Shown piece by piece: positions 53,260 through 64,000 of a DNA stretch of 64,000 nucleotides. Position numbers and translations under genes: made by a program. The notes below the pieces were generated by a model, which saw nothing but the letters and a program-made list of their open reading frames with translations, was not told where the DNA came from and searched no databases. The stretch spans positions 20,831 through 84,830 of the forward strand of contig NZ_JAHKSN010000024.1 of NCBI RefSeq assembly GCF_018863415.1, written 5' to 3'. Source of the DNA: Deinococcus aestuarii (GTDB lineage Bacteria; Deinococcota; Deinococci; Deinococcales; Deinococcaceae). Within the stretch, counting starts at the first letter, position 1, and every line of letters starts with the position of its first letter.

Positions 53260-54479
53260 ACGTCCTGACCACCTTCTCTGCGCTGACCAATCCCCTCTTC
53301 GCCCGGCTGTACTTCGCCCAGACGGTCAGCCAGATCGGGGATGCCCTGACCTGGGTGGGTCTGGCCCTGCTCGCCGCCCAGCTCGCCGGTCCCGCCCAGG
53401 CCCCCGCCGTTCTCGCCATCGCCCTGACCCTGCGGGTCACGGCCTTCGTGCTGTTCAGCCCTTTGGCCGGGGTGATCGCGGACCGGGTGAACCGCCGGAC
53501 CCTGCTCGCCGTGTGTCACTTCGGGCGCATGGTCGTCATCGGCCTGATGTTCTTCGCCTCGGCGGTGTGGCAGGTGTACGTCCTGATGTTCCTGCTCAAC
53601 GCCCTCACCGCCTTCTTCACCCCCGCGAACCAAGCCACCGTGCCGCTGGTGGTGGGCCGGGACGAGGCCCGGCCCGCCTTCGCGCTCTCCAGCGCCACCA
53701 CCGAGTTGCTGGGCATCGTCGGCCCCGGCCTGGCCGGACTGCTCGCCGCCTTGCTGGGCGCCCGTGCCCTCTTTGCCCTGGACGCGCTGTCGTTCCTGGG
53801 GGCAGGCCTGCTCATCCTGCTGCTGCCCGCCCTGCGCGCCGAGCAGGGGGCGGTGGACCGCAGCAAGCTCGCGGACGTGCGGGACGGTACTGCCCGCCTG
53901 TGGCGCGATCCCCCCGTGCGCTTCGCCCTGCTGATGGAACTGGTGGCCGCCATCGCGGGGGCGCTGATCCTGACGGTGACGGTCACCCGGATCGAGGGCG
54001 GCTTGCAGCTCGGGGAAGCGCAGTACGGCTGGGTGATGGCCGCCTACGGGCTGGGGGCGACGCTCGCCTCGCTGGCGGTCGGGGCGGCGGGGAAGCGCAT
54101 CCCGCTGACGCGCTTCATCGCGCTGGGGGCGCTGGTGACGGGGGCGGCCATCCTGCCGGGCGACCTGCTGCCGCTGGGCGGGCTGATGCTGTTCTGGCTG
54201 CTGGCGGGGGTGGGACAGAACTGGGTGAACCTGCCCACCGAGACGCTGCTGGCTGAGCGCACCGAGGAGGCCGCGCAGGGGCGGGTGTACGGGGCGCACT
54301 TCGCGTGGAGTCACCTGTGGTGGGCGTTCGCGTATCCGGTCGCGGGCTTCCTGGGCACCCACCTGCCAAGCCGGGCCTTCTTTCTGGGCGGGGTGCTGGC
54401 GCTGCTGGTGCTGGGGGGCGTCTGGCTCACCCACCAGCAAGCGGTGCGGCGGGCGACGGGAGCAGCTTCAGCGCCCTGA
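53256..54479 (+). CDS. MFS exporter paired with ArsR regulator
   Basis: A 407-residue 12-TM protein of the DHA3-like group: LFARLYFAQTVSQIGDAL, motif A-like SPLAGVIADRVNRRTLL, and TVPLVVGRDEARPAFAL. Translationally coupled to the ArsR gene, so probably exports the ion sensed by it. GTG start. Confidence 0.85.
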   Translation: MNVLTTFSALTNPLFARLYFAQTVSQIGDALTWVGLALLAAQLAGPAQAPAVLAIALTLRVTAFVLFSPLAGVIADRVNRRTLLAVCHFGRMVVIGLMFFASAVWQVYVLMFLLNALTAFFTPANQATVPLVVGRDEARPAFALSSATTELLGIVGPGLAGLLAALLGARALFALDALSFLGAGLLILLLPALRAEQGAVDRSKLADVRDGTARLWRDPPVRFALLMELVAAIAGALILTVTVTRIEGGLQLGEAQYGWVMAAYGLGATLASLAVGAAGKRIPLTRFIALGALVTGAAILPGDLLPLGGLMLFWLLAGVGQNWVNLPTETLLAERTEEAAQGRVYGAHFAWSHLWWAFAYPVAGFLGTHLPSRAFFLGGVLALLVLGGVWLTHQQAVRRATGAASAP

Positions 54480-54557
54480 GTGGGCCGCTTTTACAGGAGC
54501 TGAACAGACCGGCTCTAGGTTGACCTCAGCCGCCTCTTGGGGCGGGAGGGGGGACCG

Positions 54558-57029
<2,472 letters not shown>

Positions 57030-57034
57030 GGGCA

Positions 57035-57083
57035 GGAAAACGAGCGGGACCGGGCCATGCGGAGAAGCATGGCCCGGTCCCGC
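57035..57083. terminator. Strong hairpin between the two copper operons
   Basis: Perfect 17-bp inverted repeat (57044-57060 / 57067-57083) with a 6-nt loop. On the minus strand it is followed by UCGUUUUC, so it best serves the copZ-csoR transcript, and it may also stop the ATPase transcript. Confidence 0.75.
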
Positions 57084-57148
57084 CTGAGCCCGCGGTGGAA
57101 CAAGAAGATGGACGGCCCTCAGCCGTCCACCGGATCATGCCCCACCGC

Positions 57149-57463
57149 TCAGGTGTACTTGAGGGCTTCCATCAACTCCTCGACGATCTCCACACTGTCG
57201 CCCCGGGTTGAGGCGGTGGCGACATGCGCTTCGAGGTGCCCGCGCAGCACGACCTCACCTGCGCCCGACAGCGCCCCCTGCACGGCCTTGATCTGCCGCA
57301 GCACGTCCACGCAATAGGCGTCCTCCTGCTCCAGCATGGTCACGATGCTGTCGAGGTGGCCGCGGGCGATCTTGAGGCGCCGGGCAGCGCGCTTGCGGGC
57401 GTCCTCGGGCATGCACAGGTGATGCCCTGTGTGGGCGGCAGGCTCGGTCTTTGCTTGGGTCAT
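57149..57463 (-). CDS. csoR: CsoR-family copper-sensing repressor
   Basis: A 104-residue all-helical DUF156 repressor. Cu(I) ligand pattern: Cys in DAYCVDVLRQI, then HLEAHV two helices later; an upstream HHLC segment adds N-terminal ligands. Helix RRLKIARGHLDSIVTMLEQ is typical. ATG 57463 lies 1 nt after the copZ stop. Presumed to control copZ-csoR and the divergent copA. Confidence 0.93.
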   Translation of the reverse strand: MTQAKTEPAAHTGHHLCMPEDARKRAARRLKIARGHLDSIVTMLEQEDAYCVDVLRQIKAVQGALSGAGEVVLRGHLEAHVATASTRGDSVEIVEELMEALKYT

Positions 57464-57464
57464 G

Positions 57465-57671
57465 TCAACCGCGCACCTGGGCGCCATAGCCCTCTTCGGT
57501 CACGGCGGCGATCAGCGCCTGGGGGTCGGCTTCCCCCTGCACCGTGGCGGTGCCACCTTGCAGGTCCACCCGCACGTCCTGCACGCCAGGCACGCTCTTA
57601 AGAGCACCCGTCACCGCCTTCTCGCAATGGCCGCAGCTCATCCCGGTCACCGTCAGTTCCGTCTTCGTCAT
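57465..57671 (-). CDS. copZ: Copper chaperone, heavy-metal-associated domain
   Basis: A 68-residue HMA protein with the Cu(I) motif GMSCGHCEKAV (CxxC at about residues 13-16). It hands copper to the CopA ATPase. TATACT lies 6 nt before the ATG, and a CsoR-type operator lies directly upstream. Operon copZ-csoR, divergent from copA. Confidence 0.94.
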   Translation of the reverse strand: MTKTELTVTGMSCGHCEKAVTGALKSVPGVQDVRVDLQGGTATVQGEADPQALIAAVTEEGYGAQVRG

Positions 57672-57682
57672 GCTCCCAGTAT

Positions 57683-57706
57683 ATATCCTCCCCAGGGGGT
57701 AGGACA
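57683..57706. promoter_or_regulatory. CsoR-type operator at the copZ promoter
   Basis: Imperfect inverted repeat TATCCTCCCC-A-GGGGGTAGGA, matching the C-tract/G-tract palindromes bound by CsoR. It lies next to the TATACT -10 box of copZ. Confidence 0.65.
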
Positions 57707-57780
57707 AGCGCCGGAGGGCGGAGGCGGCTCTGCAACTCCATCTCTTGCCTTCCAACGCTTGCCCTTCTCTAGATTCTGGC

Positions 57781-57813
57781 ATATCCTCATCCCACATCCC
57801 CCCCGGGGGGATT
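57781..57813. promoter_or_regulatory. CsoR-type operator at the copA promoter
   Basis: Perfect inverted repeat ATCCCCCC-C-GGGGGGAT (57796-57812), preceded by ATATCCTC, which is also present at the copZ operator. It lies 12 nt before the copA ATG and overlaps the region between -10 (TATCCT, 57782) and the ribosome-binding site. Confidence 0.65.
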
Positions 57814-57823
57814 GGAGGCAAGC

Positions 57824-60328
<2,505 letters not shown>

Positions 60329-60346
60329 CCTTCCCGAGGAGTGCCC

Positions 60347-60778
60347 ATGTCCAAGCTTACTGTCGGTCCCTGGATTGCCGCCCAGAAACTCCCCAGCCGT
60401 GAGGTGGCCCGCGACCGCCTCGCCTTTCTGGAGCGGACACGGGTCCGCCGGGAGACCCCCAGCGTGGCGGGGTTCCCACTCGTCGGGCTGGGGGGCAGTT
60501 GCGGCAAGCCCTGCTTCGCCCTGCCCTACGTCCTGACCTGGACTGAGGAGAACACCCGGCGCCTGGAGGAGCTGGCCGCCGAGTTCGGCTGCTACGTGGA
60601 GTACGGCGCGTACCCGCACCTGAAGCTGCACGAGAATGACCAGGAGGTCGGGGCGGTGCAGGACTGGACGACCTTCGGCATGGTCTACCTGCGGCCGGGC
60701 TACGAGCGGGCGGAGGAACTGCTGGTGAGGCTGGCGGGGCTATTGCATCCCGACAGAACACGCTCGAATCACCCATAG
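60347..60778 (+). CDS. Hypothetical protein of the copper locus
   Basis: A 143-residue soluble protein 18 nt after copA, probably in the same operon. It has GGSCGKPCFALPY (Cys pair), then FGCYVEYGAYPHLKLHEND with His/Tyr. A nearby GAGGA serves the ATG. The paired Cys and the context suggest metal handling, but no family is recognised. Confidence 0.65.
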   Translation: MSKLTVGPWIAAQKLPSREVARDRLAFLERTRVRRETPSVAGFPLVGLGGSCGKPCFALPYVLTWTEENTRRLEELAAEFGCYVEYGAYPHLKLHENDQEVGAVQDWTTFGMVYLRPGYERAEELLVRLAGLLHPDRTRSNHP

Positions 60779-60815
60779 GCCCTGGCAGTGGCCTGGCCTC
60801 AGTGTGAAGAGTGCA

Positions 60816-60841
60816 GCCCTCGGTCGCATGGCCGAGGGCTT
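60816..60841 (+). terminator. Terminator after the copA operon
   Basis: Perfect 9-bp stem AGCCCTCGG/CCGAGGGCT with an 8-nt loop, followed by TAGCGTTTGTTCT. Confidence 0.6.
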
Positions 60842-60904
60842 AGCGTTTGTTCTCGCGCCGCTACTGGCGTCACCCCAGAACGGGGTTTGCTGTGTTGCCC
60901 ACTT

Positions 60905-60919
60905 GTTGTCCTTGACAAC
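60905..60919. promoter_or_regulatory. Palindromic operator overlapping the -35 of the MarR-ArsN2 operon
   Basis: Perfect inverted repeat GTTGTC-CTT-GACAAC. Its right arm contains TTGACA, the -35; TACCGT follows as -10, 6 nt before the ATG. A second, imperfect copy, GTTGCC-AAA-GACAAC, lies at 60953-60967 inside the start of the gene. Likely sites for autorepression. Confidence 0.6.
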
Positions 60920-60946
60920 TATCGGGGCCGGGCGTACCGTCGTCCT

Positions 60947-61426
60947 ATGACCGTTGCCAAAGACAACAAAGTGGGGGAGGTAAGTCAGACCGGGGCGCTG
61001 CTTCGCACGGTGACGCGGCTCTTCACCGAGTTGCAACAACGGAACTTCGCCTGCTGCGACGTGCAGTCCGCGACCCAGTGCACGATCCTCACCACCCTCG
61101 AACGCGAGGGCGACCAGACCCTCCGGGCCCTCACCGGCGCCCTCAATCTGGACAAGGCGTGGCTCAGCCGCAGCACCGACGACCTGGTGGAACAGGGGCT
61201 CCTCGTGAAGACGCCGCACCCCGGCGACCGCCGTGCCCTGCTGCTGCGCCTCACCGACGCGGGACACCAGGCCGCGCAGGACCTCGACGCCCAGCTCAAT
61301 GCCCAGTCCGCCCGGGTGCTGGCCCGCTTGCCCCAAGAGGACCGGGCCGCCACCCTCCGCCTCCTCACCGGCCTGAGCGCCGCGCTTCAGGCGGAACTCG
61401 ACGGGGAGGGGGGCTGCGGATGCTGA
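60947..61426 (+). CDS. MarR-like winged-helix regulator with Cys clusters
   Basis: A 159-residue MarR-fold protein: [20 protein letters not shown] recognition region, [16 protein letters not shown] wing. Unusual for MarR are Cys pairs at FACCDVQ and TQC near the N-terminus and GCGC at the very C-terminus, suggesting As(III)/thiol or metal sensing. Leaderless start behind a palindromic operator. Its stop overlaps the next ATG. Confidence 0.85.
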   Translation: MTVAKDNKVGEVSQTGALLRTVTRLFTELQQRNFACCDVQSATQCTILTTLEREGDQTLRALTGALNLDKAWLSRSTDDLVEQGLLVKTPHPGDRRALLLRLTDAGHQAAQDLDAQLNAQSARVLARLPQEDRAATLRLLTGLSAALQAELDGEGGCGC

Positions 61427-62427
61427 CCCGGGGAGTAAGCCCCACTGATCTTCCTGCCGCCGAGGCGTTGCTCGCCGCTCTCAACCTGCCCACGGCGGGC
61501 GTCCGCGAGCACCTGGGCGGCTTCCTCCTCGCCGAGGACGGCGACGGGCACGTGCTGGGCCTCGCCGGGTTGGAGACGCACGGCAGGGTGGGCCTGCTGC
61601 GCTCCGTGGCCGTCACGTCATCGGCACGGGGGCAGGGCGTGGCCGCCCGGCTGGTCGGTGAAGTGCTCGACCAGGCCCGCGCCCTGGCCCTCCAGCATAT
61701 CTACCTGCTCACCACCACTGCCGAGGGTTACTTCCTGCGCTTCGGCTTCGTCCGGGTGCCCCGCTCGGTGGCCTCCGACGCCCTGCTCGCCTCGCGCGAG
61801 TTTCAGGACGCCTGCCCCCAGTCCGCCACGCTCATGCACCTGCCCCTGAAGGAGAACGCCATGACCCAGACCCTCCCCGGCCTCACGGACCAGACCTCCA
61901 CCTCGGCGCTGCTCGACGCGCTGCGTGCAGGGCCTCAACTGCCCCTGGAGTTCTGGCTGCACGGCGAGCGGCTGGTCGGCCCCGGCTACCACGTCACCGA
62001 GGTCAAGGCCGTCACGATTGAAGCGATGGACTGCGGCGGGAGGGCTTCCTCCTGGCGCGAGACGGTGATCCAGCTCAAGGACGGCAGCGCGCGTGAGGCG
62101 GGGGAGGGGTTCATGACCACCCGCAAGTTCCTGGGCATCTACGACCGGGTGGCAAGGAGCGTGCCCGTGCGCGGGGAGGCGGAGGTGCGCTTCGAGTACG
62201 GCAGCAGCGTCACGCCCGCCATGCAGTACCACGTCACCCACATCGAGCCCCAGGCGAAGCGGGTGATCGTTCACCTGCAGAGGCCGGGCGTGCAGTGCAA
62301 GGCAGCCGACTCTTGTGGTCAGCCTGCGGCCACCGCCGAGCCGGTGGAGGCCTCGGCGTGCTGCGCTCCCGGCAGTGGGAGCGGGTGCTGTGGCCCGGTC
62401 ACGACCGATCTCATCACCCTGGGCTGA
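61420..62427 (+). CDS. arsN2: ArsN2-type acetyltransferase fused to DUF6428 protein
   Basis: One uninterrupted 335-residue frame. Residues 1-147 are a GNAT domain of ArsN2 type ([36 protein letters not shown]), a family linked to arsenic resistance. Residues 148-335 match the DUF6428 pattern often encoded as a separate ars gene, ending in a Cys-rich tail ([16 protein letters not shown]). The internal Met at 61861 has its own AAGGAG site, so both the fusion and free DUF6428 could be made. ATG overlaps the MarR stop. Confidence 0.8.
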   Translation: MLTRGVSPTDLPAAEALLAALNLPTAGVREHLGGFLLAEDGDGHVLGLAGLETHGRVGLLRSVAVTSSARGQGVAARLVGEVLDQARALALQHIYLLTTTAEGYFLRFGFVRVPRSVASDALLASREFQDACPQSATLMHLPLKENAMTQTLPGLTDQTSTSALLDALRAGPQLPLEFWLHGERLVGPGYHVTEVKAVTIEAMDCGGRASSWRETVIQLKDGSAREAGEGFMTTRKFLGIYDRVARSVPVRGEAEVRFEYGSSVTPAMQYHVTHIEPQAKRVIVHLQRPGVQCKAADSCGQPAATAEPVEASACCAPGSGSGCCGPVTTDLITLG

Positions 62428-63641
62428 TGCCCGAGGCCACGCGCGGCCAGCGTTCCCTGGTGTGGACGCTGGCCGTCCTCACGACCGTCAGCTACGGCGC
62501 CCTGTACCACGCCCAGCCCCTTCTCGCCGTCGCCGCCGAGCACGAACGCGGGTGGTCCCGCACCCAGACCGGCCTGGCCTTCACCCTCGCCCTGCTGGTC
62601 ACGGCGCTGGTCGCCCCAGGGGTCGGTCGCGCCCTCGACGCTCGCGGGGGCCGGGCGCTGGTGGGGGGCGGGGCGGGGCTGGGCGGGCTGGCGTTCGTGC
62701 TGCTGGCCTGCACCTCGGGGTACCTGGCCTTCGTGCTGGGCTGGCTGCTCGCGGGCGTCGCGATGGCCCTGACCTTCTACGAGGCCGCCTTCACCGTCCT
62801 CGGGCAGCAGGTCGGCGGCGCGGCACGCACCCGGTCGACCCTGACCATCACCCTCATGGCCGGGCTGGCGAGCACCATCTTCGTCCCGCTCACGACCGCG
62901 CTGCTGGCGGCAGGTGGCCTGCGTGGGGCGCTCCTGGGGCTCGCGGCGCTGCTGCTCGTGGTCGGCGTCCTGGCCTGGCGGGTTCTGCCGGACCACCAGG
63001 GCGGAGCACCCGGAACCGTGCGGCCTCCCTTCACCCCGGACCGTGCCTTTGTCCGGCTGACCCTGGCCTTCACCCTCGCCCGGATCGTGACCGTCGGGGT
63101 GGGGCTGCAACTCGCTCCCCTGCTGCTGGCCGCCGGGTACGCCCCGGCGCTGGCGGCCGCGCTGACTGGCTTGGCCGGGCTCGCCGCCCTGCCGGGCCGG
63201 GTGGTGTTCGTGCCCCTGCTGGGGCGACTGGGTGTCCTGCCGCTGACCCTGGGGCTCTTCGCCGGGCTGGGTCTCGGCACGCTGCTGCTGCGCTTCCCCT
63301 CTGCCCCACCCCTGACCGTCAGTGGCATCGTCCTGTTCGGGATGGCGAGCGGGGCCCTCACCCTGGCGCGGGCGGAACTGCTGGCCCGGCAGTGCCCGCC
63401 GGAGACCTTTGGCACGGCGAACGGGCGCATGGCCCGGCCCGTGAACCTCGCTCAGGCCTGCACGCCGCTGGGTGTGGGCTGGCTCTATACCCTCTCCGGG
63501 GGGTACGGGGGGTCACTGACCCTGCTGGGCGTCCTGGCCGGCCTGGGCGTCTGGGCGGCCCGGGGGACGGCCGCACGGGAAGGGCCGGGGCCCTCGATCT
63601 CGGGGGGAGCGGCCAGGCTGGACGGCAGCGCAAAGGAGTGA
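62427..63641 (+). CDS. MFS transporter of the ArsN2 operon
   Basis: A 404-residue 12-TM protein with YGALYHAQPLLAVAAEHERG in TM1, GVGRALDARGGRALVGGG as motif A, and a short hydrophilic centre (about 190-210). Overlaps the ArsN2-DUF6428 stop (TGATG). The operon position suggests export of an arsenical (as for MFS proteins ArsJ/ArsK, which differ in operon type); the substrate is not proven. Confidence 0.82.
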   Translation: MPEATRGQRSLVWTLAVLTTVSYGALYHAQPLLAVAAEHERGWSRTQTGLAFTLALLVTALVAPGVGRALDARGGRALVGGGAGLGGLAFVLLACTSGYLAFVLGWLLAGVAMALTFYEAAFTVLGQQVGGAARTRSTLTITLMAGLASTIFVPLTTALLAAGGLRGALLGLAALLLVVGVLAWRVLPDHQGGAPGTVRPPFTPDRAFVRLTLAFTLARIVTVGVGLQLAPLLLAAGYAPALAAALTGLAGLAALPGRVVFVPLLGRLGVLPLTLGLFAGLGLGTLLLRFPSAPPLTVSGIVLFGMASGALTLARAELLARQCPPETFGTANGRMARPVNLAQACTPLGVGWLYTLSGGYGGSLTLLGVLAGLGVWAARGTAAREGPGPSISGGAARLDGSAKE

Positions 63642-63660
63642 AACGTTGGTTCGTCCCTCA

Positions 63661-63759
63661 ATGGCCCTGCTGACCCGGGCCCAGCGCGAACGATTTACGC
63701 GTTTTCCCGAGGTGGACGCCAGCCGCCCCTCACCTGGGCGTGGACGGCCGCGCTGCTGA
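63661..63759 (+). pseudogene. Possible remnant of a Tn3-type transposase N-terminus
   Basis: A 32-codon frame MALLTRAQRERFTRFPEVDA followed by unrelated residues. LxxxQRERFxRFPE resembles the start of Tn3-family TnpA (DUF4158). No downstream continuation; low confidence. Confidence 0.3.
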
Positions 63760-63880
63760 TGCCCAGGTGGTGCCGCCACCGGACTGGCACCGGGACCCCC
63801 CCGGGCAGGCCGGCCTCCAGCAGGGCCAGGGGAGAGTTCGTACTTTGAGTTTGTACCTGAGAATCAAATGTCGGTTGATT

Positions 63881-64000
63881 AGACCTCCTGCGAAAGTGGG
63901 TGGTTAAGCTGGCAGGGTGGGACACGAGCGACTGGACCGGGCACTAAAGATGAACCGTCAGCAGTTCAAGCGGCGGACCGGGGTGTACCCCGAGACCTTC
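63881..64000 (+). mobile_element. Left end of an insertion sequence
   Basis: AGACCTCCTGCGAAAGT at 63881 looks like a terminal inverted repeat, followed after 20 nt by the start of a DDE transposase gene cut by the window edge. The matching right end is outside the window. Confidence 0.55.
63917..64000 (+). CDS. DDE (IS5/IS4-type) transposase, N-terminal fragment
   Basis: 28 codons from GTG 63917 to the window end: VGHERLDRALKMNRQQFKRR then TGVYPETF. The pattern E-x-L-x6-QFKRxTGVxxETF is typical of the helix-turn-helix start of IS5-related transposases with a DDE endonuclease domain. Confidence 0.65.
   Translation, partial: MGHERLDRALKMNRQQFKRRTGVYPETF

Noticed and set aside
60947..61426. 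Classical ArsR for the ArsN2 operon
   Set aside because: Size and wing sequence fit MarR (159 residues, HPGDRRA) better than ArsR.

Overview
The window is a chromosomal segment of a Deinococcus-type bacterium; no species is assigned. Base composition is very GC-rich. Many start codons sit 5-7 nt behind a TANNNT -10 box with no Shine-Dalgarno site, the leaderless style known from Deinococcus. The pilMNO(W)Q operon, a Ro60 (Rsr) gene, and a tmRNA tag ending in ALAA also fit that genus.

Layout. 1-2000: aroC-aroK-aroB (shikimate pathway). 2000-7800: type IV pilus/transformation operon pilM-N-O-W-Q. 8000-12600: a lipoprotein, an HxlR regulator, an NmrA-like oxidoreductase, murF and a formamidase. 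12600-15600: Ro60 gene rsr preceded by about 1.3 kb of noncoding RNA genes on the same strand. 15700-17650: fakA-like DAK2 protein and an Asp23 protein. 17900-18720: a decayed membrane-protein gene. 18750-19260: tRNA-Leu and tmRNA. 19350-24000: PHP phosphoesterase, lipid kinase, endonuclease/phosphatase-family protein, tRNA-Arg, hflX. 24300-40700: core genes (tRNA-Ser, murJ, topA, mqnC, glgC, dus, M42 peptidase, apaG) mixed with transporters. 40700-47060: histidine kinase, trmJ-like methyltransferase, DinB protein, glgA, tRNA-Met and tRNA-Val. 47400-64000: a metal/metalloid resistance island (arsR-arsC-aquaporin; DUF305 proteins with a two-component system; a Cys-rich copper protein; ArsR-MFS; two P1B ATPases with csoR and copZ; MarR, ArsN2-DUF6428 fusion, MFS), ending in transposon remnants and the left end of an insertion sequence.

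The most unusual part is the RNA array upstream of rsr (about 14270-15580, minus strand). It reads from a TAGACT promoter as Y RNA, tRNA-like, Y RNA, an unresolved structured stretch, a Y-type minihelix RNA, tRNA-Tyr-like, and then tRNA-Pro(CGG), tRNA-Gly(CCC) and tRNA-Asn(GTT) genes. Each of those three is interrupted by a 48-62 nt hairpin carrying the strand pair typical of the Ro-binding stem of Y RNAs (CUUG.CC opposite GGYCCGA.G). A tRNA-like element and rsr follow. Removing the inserts restores perfect anticodon stems in the Asn and Gly genes and a canonical anticodon loop in Pro. The same Ro-site hairpin also overlaps the rsr Shine-Dalgarno site, which suggests autoregulation. Y RNAs near bacterial Ro60 genes, some tRNA-like, are established. 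Ro-site hairpins placed inside otherwise intact tRNA genes, and a Ro site on the rsr ribosome-binding site, are read here from sequence and have not been tested.
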